NCBI GenBank assembly: GCA_964596705.1
Contig: CAZQVG010000007.1
Coordinates: forward strand, 1 to 20,631
From: JABJPM01 sp964596705
Lineage (GTDB): Archaea; Nanobdellota; Nanobdellia; SCGC-AAA011-G17; PNOQ01
DNA length: 20,631 bases
Direction of reading: 5' to 3'
Part shown: positions 14,152-20,494 of the stretch, in pieces
Numbering within the stretch: position 1 is the stretch's first letter
Layout: every line of letters begins with the position of its first letter
The notes under the pieces: generated by a model
What the model was told of the DNA's origin: nothing
The model's input: the letters and a program-made list of their open reading frames with translations, nothing else
Databases searched by the model: none
Position numbers and translations under genes: made by a program

Positions 14152-14165
14152 AACATTTTCATACA

Positions 14166-14244
14166 TAAGAACAAGTAATGGTCACCTTTATCATGTTCAT
14201 TTTCATTGTAAAAACGCAAAAATAGCTAGATTTACTTGTTCTTA
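14166..14244 (+). repeat. 13-bp perfect inverted repeat in the dnaG leader
   Basis: TAAGAACAAGTAA (14166-14178) and TTACTTGTTCTTA (14232-14244) are exact reverse complements separated by 53 bases. As RNA they would close a long stem-loop directly before the dnaG Shine-Dalgarno. The loop contains a 15-codon open frame from an ATG at 14178 to TAG at 14223-14225 encoding mostly hydrophobic residues, possibly by chance. Confidence 0.6.
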
Positions 14245-14262
14245 AACTGAAATATATTTTAT

Positions 14263-14270
14263 AAGGAGGA
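14263..14270 (+). promoter_or_regulatory. Strong Shine-Dalgarno of dnaG
   Basis: AAGGAGGA ends 7 bases before the ATG at 14278. Most plus-strand genes here look leaderless, so this supports a long-leader dnaG mRNA. Confidence 0.75.
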
Positions 14271-14277
14271 CAGAAAA

Positions 14278-15492
14278 ATGGGAAAGATAGGGCTTGTAAC
14301 AGCTAAATACATAATTCATGCTCAAATATCAATTGAAGGGACTGTAGACAGACCAGACGTTATTGGAGCAATATTTGGACAAACAGAAGGACTACTTGGA
14401 GCAGATCTAGAATTAAGAGAGCTTCAAAGAAACGGTAAGATTGGAAGAATAGAAGTAAACCTAAAAACAACAGGTGGAAAAGCAGAAGGAGAAATAATAA
14501 TCCCTTCAAGTTTAGATAAAGCAGAAACTGCAATTATTGCGGCAGCACTAGAAACAATCCAAAGGATTGGTCCATGTAATGCTAAAATAAAAGCAACTTC
14601 AATTGAAGATGTTAGGGTTTCTAAAAGAAATTTAGTAATAGATAGAGCAAAAGAGCTTCTAAGAGATCTTACAGACAAAGTACTTCCTGATTCACAAGAA
14701 ATCACAGAAGAAGTAGCACAATCTGTAAGAATGATGGAAATAAAAGAATACGGAAAAGATAGACTAGCAGCAGGACCTGCAATAGAAGATTCAGATGAAA
14801 TAATTGTTGTAGAAGGTCGTGCAGATGTATTAAACTTATTAAAACACGGAATAAAGAATGCAATTGCATTAAATGGAACATCTGTACCACAAACAATAAT
14901 TGAGTTATCTAAAGAAAAAGTAGTTACTGCATTTGTTGATGGAGATAGAGGAGGAGACTTAATAATAAGAGAATTAAAATCTGTTGCTGAGATTGATTTC
15001 GTTGCAAAAGCTCCAGACGGAAAAGAAGTAGAAGAAATAACAAAGAAAGAAATAAACAAAGCATTAAGAAGCAAAGTTGCTATCGAACAAATAAGTATGG
15101 AAATTGATACTTCACAAAAAAGAAACTACAGTCAACAAAGAAAAAGACCACAACAAAGAAGAGAGCAACTAGTTAGACCTACAGTAACATCTAAACTACC
15201 AAAGAAAGACGTAGAAGCATATACAAAAATGTTAGATGATCTTATGGGTACAAGAGGAGCTTACATACTAGATGAAGAAGCAAATATTCTTGGAAAAGTT
15301 CCAACATCAGAATTACCAGCAACAATAAAGAACCTAGGTTCTGGAATTCACACAATAGTGTTTGATGGGACTATTGACAGAGATTTACTAAAAACCGCAG
15401 AAAGAGCAGACATAAAATACTTAGTAGCAATGCATTCAAAAGTTCCAAGAACACAAACAAAGGTTAAAATAATAACAAAAAACAACCTTTAA
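14278..15492 (+). CDS. dnaG: Archaeal DnaG-type Toprim primase/exosome subunit
   Basis: Archaeal DnaG, a Toprim protein found with the RNA exosome and able to synthesise RNA primers in some archaea. The N-terminal region carries KYIIHAQISIEGTVDRPDVIG (10-30) and GADLELRELQRNGKIGRI (41-58), both family signatures. The Toprim domain begins at IIVVEGRAD (175-183) with Glu179 and continues to the metal-binding DGDRGGD (221-227). A basic, Gln-rich linker (about 279-300) joins the C-terminal domain, which includes MLDDLMGTRGAYILD. It is 404 residues long, normal for the family. The gene body has more G than C on its coding strand, unlike most plus-strand neighbours. The 201-base leader holds two RNA structures. 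Confidence 0.95.
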   Translation: MGKIGLVTAKYIIHAQISIEGTVDRPDVIGAIFGQTEGLLGADLELRELQRNGKIGRIEVNLKTTGGKAEGEIIIPSSLDKAETAIIAAALETIQRIGPCNAKIKATSIEDVRVSKRNLVIDRAKELLRDLTDKVLPDSQEITEEVAQSVRMMEIKEYGKDRLAAGPAIEDSDEIIVVEGRADVLNLLKHGIKNAIALNGTSVPQTIIELSKEKVVTAFVDGDRGGDLIIRELKSVAEIDFVAKAPDGKEVEEITKKEINKALRSKVAIEQISMEIDTSQKRNYSQQRKRPQQRREQLVRPTVTSKLPKKDVEAYTKMLDDLMGTRGAYILDEEANILGKVPTSELPATIKNLGSGIHTIVFDGTIDRDLLKTAERADIKYLVAMHSKVPRTQTKVKIITKNNL

Positions 15493-15494
15493 TT

Positions 15495-15503
15495 CTTTTT
15501 TTT
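15495..15503 (+). terminator. T-run terminator after dnaG
   Basis: An uninterrupted run of T directly after the dnaG stop, typical of archaeal intrinsic termination. TTTAAAAT at about 15518-15525 is the TATA box for the next gene. Confidence 0.55.
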
Positions 15504-15545
15504 AATTCCGAAAAGCATTTAAAATAAAAACTCAATTTTCAATCT

Positions 15546-15992
15546 ATGCAAAAGAATAAAATCTCATCCATTGTTTTCGCATCACTATCAATCCTATTAA
15601 TATTAACTGCATTGCTCTTAAACTATGAGAAAAATTGTGGTGAAGATATGTCCTGTTTTAATCAAGCTTTTTCTAGTTGTACAAAAGCAAGAGTAATTGC
15701 TTACGAAAACGAGAATAAATTTGAATACAGGATCCTAGAAAACAAAGACAATTTCTGTACAGTTTACATAAAAATCCTAGAAGTTAATCCAGAAGCAACT
15801 GAAAAAACCAAACAACAATTCAAAGACAAAGACATGGTTTGTAAATTCCCTGAAGGCCAAGAATTTACTACAGACAAGCTAAACTTATGCACAGGACAAT
15901 TAAAAGAAACAATATACGAATTAACAATTCAAAAAATGTACAATCTATTAGCTCAAAGTCTTGGCGAAATTATTTCTCAGATGAAAGAATAA
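15546..15992 (+). CDS. Exported or membrane-anchored cysteine-rich protein
   Basis: A 148-residue protein with one N-terminal hydrophobic segment (residues 8-26, IVFASLSILLILTALLL) acting as anchor or signal. The outer part begins with NCGEDMSCFNQAFSSCTKARV at about 30-50, followed by three more cysteines (FC, VC and LC contexts). With six cysteines outside the membrane, up to three disulfides are possible. The C-terminus is a helix (IYELTIQKMYNLLAQSLGEII). I recall similar C-x(4-6)-CF-x-x-A-x-x-x-C proteins in DPANN archaea without a known function. It is probably leaderless. Confidence 0.75.
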   Translation: MQKNKISSIVFASLSILLILTALLLNYEKNCGEDMSCFNQAFSSCTKARVIAYENENKFEYRILENKDNFCTVYIKILEVNPEATEKTKQQFKDKDMVCKFPEGQEFTTDKLNLCTGQLKETIYELTIQKMYNLLAQSLGEIISQMKE

Positions 15993-16026
15993 TAGTACTA
16001 CCATAAGATAGTTACAAATAGAAAGA

Positions 16027-16034
16027 TTTATAAA
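16027..16034 (+). promoter_or_regulatory. TATA box of the 16063 gene
   Basis: TTTATAAA about 32 bases before the ATG at 16063, so a few bases of leader are expected. Confidence 0.5.
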
Positions 16035-16062
16035 GGATTTTCTACAATATGTTCTTAGAAAA

Positions 16063-16470
16063 ATGGTAAGAAAATTACTTACTGGATTAGCATTTTTAGT
16101 TGCTGCAACAACAGCAAATGCTAAAGACATGTATAATCTTGCAATTTCAAAGGCTGATAATAAAATAAATGCTTATATTGGAGCCACACAACTAGTTGGA
16201 CCAGTTAAATTAGATGAAGGTTTTGAAGTTAATAGTGGGCTATTAAATGTTGGAATTGGCTTAGAAAGAAATATTGGAGAGAATACAAGCCTTTATTTTC
16301 AATGGACAGGAAGAGGAACGTTTCCTTATATTTTTGGTAAAGGGGATAGTTTAGATTGGGGTCCATCAGTTGGAGCAACAACCAAGTTATCTGATAAAGT
16401 GGACGTTTATGTAAATTTCTCAAATCCTGAAGAAAAGATAGTTAGAGCTGGAGTCAGAATCCAAAGGTAG
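16063..16470 (+). CDS. Secreted beta-rich protein with Sec signal peptide
   Basis: A 135-residue protein with a clear signal peptide: MVRKLLTGLAFLVAATTANA, with a likely cut after ANA at residue 20. The mature part alternates polar and non-polar residues with aromatic turns (GLLNVGIGLERNIGE, TSLYFQW, GATTKLSDKVDVYVNF, IVRAGVRIQR), as in small beta-barrel or beta-sandwich proteins. The style recalls bacterial outer-membrane barrels although the host is archaeal. Unlike most neighbours, its plus strand has about as much G as C, which could mean a recent arrival. It overlaps the 3' end of the convergent Rhs-like gene by 17 bases, and some strand patterns (GL-x(4)-EN-x-x-L) recall the C-terminal part of that protein. 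Confidence 0.7.
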   Translation: MVRKLLTGLAFLVAATTANAKDMYNLAISKADNKINAYIGATQLVGPVKLDEGFEVNSGLLNVGIGLERNIGENTSLYFQWTGRGTFPYIFGKGDSLDWGPSVGATTKLSDKVDVYVNFSNPEEKIVRAGVRIQR

Positions 16471-17749
16471 TGCTCAAAGATGCAGAGCTTGCACCGTTTG
16501 ATACATCATGTTTAAGCTCTAAATTAAATCCACCAACCCTTAAGACTCCAATAAAATTAAATCTGTAAACATTATTTGAAGGCAATTTATATCCCCATGG
16601 AATTTCAGTATCATATATTTCTGCACCTGCCCAAGAGTTTCTATGCCTTAAAACAAATTCTTCCCCAAGTGAAAGATGATCATTAAATAAATCACCCAAA
16701 AATCCAACCCCCATACCAAGCTCTTGATTATAGGTTAATACAGTAATAGGCAAATCAAATGAAAAGCTTCTATCCCTGCTTAAGCCATAACCAAGATAAT
16801 TTATAGATGCACCTCCAAATATTGTTGCTGTTCCAGGAACTCTCATTCTATTTGTATACTGCAACAATTGACCTTCCATAAATAAATGCATGTTTTCATC
16901 TACATCTTTTGTTAGGCCCCACCTAAATATATTTCCTTCACTTGAAGGGTAACCTGAGCCCCTATAATTTGCTCCTCCTTCAACATGAGCACTTGCATCT
17001 CCAAAACTATAACCATATGACCGACTTACTGTCTGATCAATGTCCACCCGTACCTCTTGCCTTATATCATGAGGAACACGCATGCTACTAAAATGTCCAG
17101 CTTCAACATAAAATCCACTCCCGCTGTCAAAATGTCTATTTACTCTTAAGAAAAGATTGATTCCTATTGGACTGGTAGCAGCAAATAAAATATCATGCTT
17201 TCCTTTTATCTTTACATCTCCAAACACTCTAAAGGGAGTAAAAGCAGACATTCCAAAAGTTATTGTCCTCTCATCTTCACCATTAGGATCTACTAAATTC
17301 ATAGGATTATTAGAAACATAAGCATATGCATGATTATCCTCAACAGGATCTACACTAGTAAATCTACCTAAGTTTGAATCATAATACCTAGCATTAAAAT
17401 AATACAATCCCGATTTATCTAATTCCTTTCCAGTAAAAGAATATTTGACACCGCCATTTTCCATTACTTGCCCAGAAGGTAAGGACTTAAACTTCTCTTT
17501 TACCTCGCCACTAGAATCAGTTGTTAATCTGTTGGATCCCAATCTATCTGAATGATAATATTTAATCTCTCCAGAACTATCTTTACTAGCAATTAATTTA
17601 GAACCAGCATAAAAATAAACATTGGTTTCCTGAGTTAAACTTTTATCTAACTCATTTACTTGATAACTTTCTGGAATTATAACTTCCTCAGCAACAGAAA
17701 TAGGCAAAATTAATAATAGAACTATTATTGCTATTGCACCCCTTTTCAT
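16454..17749 (-). CDS. Miniature secreted Rhs-core protein with beta-rich C-terminus
   Basis: A 431-residue protein. Residues 1-20 are a signal peptide or anchor (AIAIIVLLLILPISVA). Residues about 45-107 hold one or two YD/Rhs repeats (YYHSDRLGSNRLTTDSSGEV at 64-83). Residues about 101-157 are the Rhs-associated core: YSFTGKE, GLYYFNARYYDSNLGRF, TSVDPVEDNHAYAYVSNNP and the closing NLVDPNG at 151-157. In full Rhs toxins the core ends a shell of many repeats and an Asp-Pro-containing motif is cleaved to free the toxin. Here almost all the shell is missing. The 274-residue C-terminal part is beta-rich and ends in an aromatic (TTFGF), with no toxin motif that I recognise. No immunity gene follows on the same strand. 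TTTTTAAAT at about 17768-17776 is its promoter. Confidence 0.82.
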   Translation of the reverse strand: MKRGAIAIIVLLLILPISVAEEVIIPESYQVNELDKSLTQETNVYFYAGSKLIASKDSSGEIKYYHSDRLGSNRLTTDSSGEVKEKFKSLPSGQVMENGGVKYSFTGKELDKSGLYYFNARYYDSNLGRFTSVDPVEDNHAYAYVSNNPMNLVDPNGEDERTITFGMSAFTPFRVFGDVKIKGKHDILFAATSPIGINLFLRVNRHFDSGSGFYVEAGHFSSMRVPHDIRQEVRVDIDQTVSRSYGYSFGDASAHVEGGANYRGSGYPSSEGNIFRWGLTKDVDENMHLFMEGQLLQYTNRMRVPGTATIFGGASINYLGYGLSRDRSFSFDLPITVLTYNQELGMGVGFLGDLFNDHLSLGEEFVLRHRNSWAGAEIYDTEIPWGYKLPSNNVYRFNFIGVLRVGGFNLELKHDVSNGASSASLSTTFGF

Positions 17750-17791
17750 AATAAAAATAAAAAATAGAGATTTAAAAAATTAACTAAAAGT

Positions 17792-18060
17792 GTAGGCAAC
17801 CTAGAATCGACAGAGAACTAGACCATTAGTTTGACCTTAGCCCTTTCTCCCCTTTGCGATCCACAAGCGCCGATACTAAAGGTTAAAGCTGCTTCCTTCC
17901 GGACCTGACTTGGTTCCCTAAAGTACCGACCCTGTGGGACAAAGGATCAGCGTCCAGGCTAAGACTAATAGTCTAGCTCAAAGCCTCATCTAGGTACTCA
18001 GCCCCGCCATATAGCTCATTTGCGGTTACAGGCGAGAGCTAACCGCCCGGCCTAGCCTAC
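17792..18060 (-). ncRNA. ffs: Signal recognition particle RNA (7S/SRP RNA)
   Basis: On the minus strand, the domain IV signature is plain: GTCAGGTCCGGAAGGAAGCA, with the asymmetric loop and GGAA tetraloop that SRP54 binds. The ends pair (GTAGGC at the 5' end with GCCTAC at the 3' end), as in archaeal SRP RNA helix 1. The 5' domain contains GGGCGGTTAGC and GTAACCGC, which can form the small hairpins of the Alu-like end. The length of about 269 bases suits the archaeal type with domains I-V. TTTAAAAG at 18083-18090 lies 27 bases before the predicted first base, and the T-rich stretch at 17765-17790 would end transcription. The protein partner SRP54 is encoded at 4665-6005. Confidence 0.95.
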
Positions 18061-18082
18061 ATAAAAAACTAACAAATAAGCA

Positions 18083-18090
18083 CTTTTAAA
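18083..18090 (-). promoter_or_regulatory. TATA box of the SRP RNA gene
   Basis: TTTAAAAG on the minus strand, centred 27 bases from base 18060 where the terminal SRP RNA helix begins. This fixes the 5' end independently of the folding. Confidence 0.65.
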
Positions 18091-18112
18091 CATTACTATT
18101 TGAACCATAAGC

Positions 18113-18119
18113 TTTATAA
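18113..18119 (+). promoter_or_regulatory. TATA box of elp3
   Basis: TTTATAA 27 bases before the ATG at 18143. It is back to back with the SRP RNA promoter. Confidence 0.65.
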
Positions 18120-18142
18120 CATACACAAAATCAAATCAAAAA

Positions 18143-19846
18143 ATGGAAATTGAAAAATTCTGCAAATTATTAGCAAACGAAATAATAAAGAAAAACCTAA
18201 AAACAAAAGAAGAGATTCTTAAACTTAGATCGGATTATGCAAAAAAATACAAGCCAAACAAACTTCCAAGTTTAATTCAGATATTTCTAGCAGCAAATGA
18301 ATCTCAAAGAAAAAAACTATTCAATTTAATAAAAATTAAACCAACAAGAGAACAATCAGGGGTTTCTGTAGTAGCAATAATGACAAAACCATTTCCCTGC
18401 CCTCATGGAAAATGTACAATGTGTCCAGGAGGCGGAACAGTACCTCAATCTTACACAGGAAAAGAACCTGCAACAATGCGAGCCATAAGAAACAACTATG
18501 ATGCTTACTTGCAAGTATTTAACAGATTAGAACAATACATCCTAATCGGGCAATACCCTGAAAAAATAGAACTGATAATAATGGGTGGCACATTCCCTTC
18601 ATTCCCAACAAACTACCAAACTACCTTCATTAAAGATGCATTTAAAGCAATGAATGACTTTGGCGACTTATTCTTAAATAACAAAAAAGTAAACTTCAAA
18701 AAATTCATAGAGTTCTTTGAATTAGACGTAAAAAATGATAAAAATAAACATGAAAAAATAAACAAAAAGATACTCAAACTAAAACAAAAAAACAAAGACA
18801 CATTAAAACAAGCTCAAGAAAAAAATGAAACAGCAAACGTAAGATGTATCGCTTTAGTTATAGAAACTCGTCCAGACTACTGTAAACAAGAACACATAAA
18901 CAGAATGTTACAACAAGGTTGCACTAGAGTAGAACTAGGAGTACAGTCAGTTTACCAAGAAGTTCTTGATGCAATAAACCGTGGCCACACATTGCAAGAC
19001 TCAATAGAAGCCACACAATTAATGAAAGATTCTGGATTAAAGGTTGGCTACCACATAATGCCAGGTGCACCTAAATCCTCAATAAAAAAAGACATAGAGA
19101 TGTTCAAAATCTTATTCTCAAAAGATGAATTTAAACCAGACGCATTAAAGATATACCCTTGCATGGTTATGCCAAACACAAAACTTTACCTAGACTATAA
19201 AGCAGGCAGATACAAACCACTAACTACAAAACAAGCTGCAGAACTAATAGCAAAAGCAACAAAATACATTCCAGAATATTGCAGAGTAATGCGTGTTCAA
19301 CGAGACATACCAACATTCCAAACAACAGCAGGAGTTGATAAAACTAATCTCAGACAATACGTAGAAAAAATACTAAAAAAACTAAAAATTAAACCTAGAG
19401 ATATAAGATCAAGACAAATAAGAAATGAAAAAATAAAAAACCCAATCTTAAAAAGGATAGATTATAATGCTTCAAAGGGAAAAGAAATATTCCTCTCAAT
19501 AGAAGACAACGACAAACTAATTGGTTTCCTAAGATTAAGAATTCCTTATAACTCAAAACGAAAGGAAATAACAAAAGATTCTGCAATAGTAAGAGAGTTA
19601 CATGTTTATTCTACAACCGAAAAAATAGGAAAATCCTCAAAATCAAGTTTACAACATAAAGGTTTCGGAAAACAACTATTGAAAGAAGCAGAAAGAATTG
19701 CTTACCAAGAATTTAATAAAACAAAGATGGTTATCATATCTGGTATTGGTGTTCGTGAATATTATTACAAATTAGGATACAAAAAACAAGGCCCATATGT
19801 TGTCAAAAAACTTTCAGAAAGTTTAAATACCTCAAAAACAAATTAA
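18143..19846 (+). CDS. elp3: Elp3 radical SAM tRNA-uridine C5 acetyltransferase
   Basis: Archaeal Elp3, which uses radical SAM chemistry and acetyl-CoA to start carboxymethyl-type modification of wobble uridine (U34) in tRNAs. The 567 residues have an N-terminal helical tRNA-binding part (1-75), then the iron-sulfur cluster motif PCPHGKCTMCPGGG with Cys86, Cys91 and Cys94, MGGTFPS at 147-153, ETRPDYC at 241-247 and ELGVQSVY at 264-271. The C-terminal GNAT domain has VRELHVYS near 483, the acetyl-CoA loop QHKGFGKQLL near 507 and GVREYYYKLGY near 538. A Lys-rich helical insertion (about 180-230) is typical of archaeal members. Both tRNAs in this window have a U34. A weak TATA-like sequence inside its 3' end (19822-19830) may drive the next gene. 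Confidence 0.96.
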   Translation: MEIEKFCKLLANEIIKKNLKTKEEILKLRSDYAKKYKPNKLPSLIQIFLAANESQRKKLFNLIKIKPTREQSGVSVVAIMTKPFPCPHGKCTMCPGGGTVPQSYTGKEPATMRAIRNNYDAYLQVFNRLEQYILIGQYPEKIELIIMGGTFPSFPTNYQTTFIKDAFKAMNDFGDLFLNNKKVNFKKFIEFFELDVKNDKNKHEKINKKILKLKQKNKDTLKQAQEKNETANVRCIALVIETRPDYCKQEHINRMLQQGCTRVELGVQSVYQEVLDAINRGHTLQDSIEATQLMKDSGLKVGYHIMPGAPKSSIKKDIEMFKILFSKDEFKPDALKIYPCMVMPNTKLYLDYKAGRYKPLTTKQAAELIAKATKYIPEYCRVMRVQRDIPTFQTTAGVDKTNLRQYVEKILKKLKIKPRDIRSRQIRNEKIKNPILKRIDYNASKGKEIFLSIEDNDKLIGFLRLRIPYNSKRKEITKDSAIVRELHVYSTTEKIGKSSKSSLQHKGFGKQLLKEAERIAYQEFNKTKMVIISGIGVREYYYKLGYKKQGPYVVKKLSESLNTSKTN

Positions 19847-19850
19847 GATT

Positions 19851-20150
19851 ATGGAAGAAAATATCACAATAAAGGGCCTAGAAGATTTTGATAGAGAAGA
19901 AGTCGAAAAAATAAAAGAATTGGTTTACTCAAACTACAAAAAAATAAGCAGAGAATTCAAAGGAGATCTAGTTCTACACGCAAAAAAACACAATAAGGAT
20001 GGAGATCGAGCAATGTATTCATTTCATGGAAAAATACAAACCCCAATAAATCTAATTAATGCAGAAGCAACAGATTGGGAACTAGAGAAGGCATTACATT
20101 TAACCTTAAACAAACTAAAGAGCAGCATAGAACATAAATTCAAAAAATGA
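19851..20150 (+). CDS. Small HPF/RaiA-like protein (putative)
   Basis: A 99-residue protein with the element order of ribosome hibernation factor HPF/RaiA (S30AE): strand (ITIKGL), helix (EEVEKIKELVYSNYKKISREF), strand (GDLVLHAKKHN), strand (DRAMYSFHGKIQTP), strand (NLINAEATDWE), helix (LEKALHLTLNKLKSSIEHKFKK). The D-W-E-L-E-K-A-L segment lies where HPF has D-x-Y-x-A-I-D. The similarity is in architecture rather than strict identity, so the call is tentative. I recall related conserved hypotheticals in DPANN genomes. It begins 4 bases after elp3 and overlaps pth2 by 4 bases (ATGA), inside a translation-related operon. Confidence 0.6.
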   Translation: MEENITIKGLEDFDREEVEKIKELVYSNYKKISREFKGDLVLHAKKHNKDGDRAMYSFHGKIQTPINLINAEATDWELEKALHLTLNKLKSSIEHKFKK

Positions 20151-20485
20151 AACAGGTAATATTAGTAAGAAAAGACCTAAAACTATCAAAAGGAAAGTTA
20201 GCAACCCAGGTTGCACATGCTTCAGTAGATGCTACACTAAAATCAAATAAACTAAAGGTACTTACATGGAGATTACAAGGAATGAAAAAAGTTGTTCTCA
20301 AAGTTGAAAATTTAAAAGAACTACTAAAATATAAAAAACTTGCAGAAAAAGAAAAACTAAAAACTGCACTGATAAAAGATGCAGGTAAAACAGAGTTAAA
20401 ACCTGGCACAATTACTTGCTTAGCAATAGGTCCAGATAAAGAAGAAAAAATAGATAAAATAACTGGAGACCTAAAGATCATTTAA
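20147..20485 (+). CDS. pth2: Peptidyl-tRNA hydrolase, Pth2 type
   Basis: An archaeal/eukaryotic type 2 peptidyl-tRNA hydrolase, which releases stalled peptides from tRNA. The 112 residues match the family length, with motifs KLSKGKLATQVAHASVDA (about 12-29, usually K-x-G-K-x-AAQ-x-AHA), then LKTALIKDAGKTELKPGT at about 71-88, in which DAGKTE supplies the active-site Asp, and CLAIGP at about 90-95. Its ATG overlaps the preceding stop, so it is the last gene of the elp3 operon. Confidence 0.96.
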   Translation: MKQVILVRKDLKLSKGKLATQVAHASVDATLKSNKLKVLTWRLQGMKKVVLKVENLKELLKYKKLAEKEKLKTALIKDAGKTELKPGTITCLAIGPDKEEKIDKITGDLKII

Positions 20486-20494
20486 TTTTTTTAT
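20486..20494. terminator. Bidirectional T/A-run between convergent genes
   Basis: An AT-only stretch right behind the pth2 stop and abutting the end of the convergent gene, able to act as a T-run terminator for pth2. Confidence 0.45.

Noticed and set aside
14166..14244. Reading the inverted repeat as a transposable element
   Set aside because: There is only one copy in the window, no target-site duplication is visible, and the interior encodes no transposase. A leader stem-loop is simpler.
14424..15074. Long minus-strand open frame (216 codons) opposite dnaG
   Set aside because: It lies wholly antisense to the well-supported dnaG, has a Ser/Phe/Ile-rich composition with no motif and no promoter. 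It is a shadow of the coding strand.
16454..17749. Calling the Rhs-like protein a polymorphic toxin with an immunity gene
   Set aside because: The C-terminal part has no toxin signature that I recognise, and no small gene follows on the same strand, so the label would be unsupported.
20140..20481. Minus-strand open frame opposite pth2
   Set aside because: It covers almost exactly the same bases as the clearly identified pth2 in antisense, with a Phe/Ser-rich meaningless translation.
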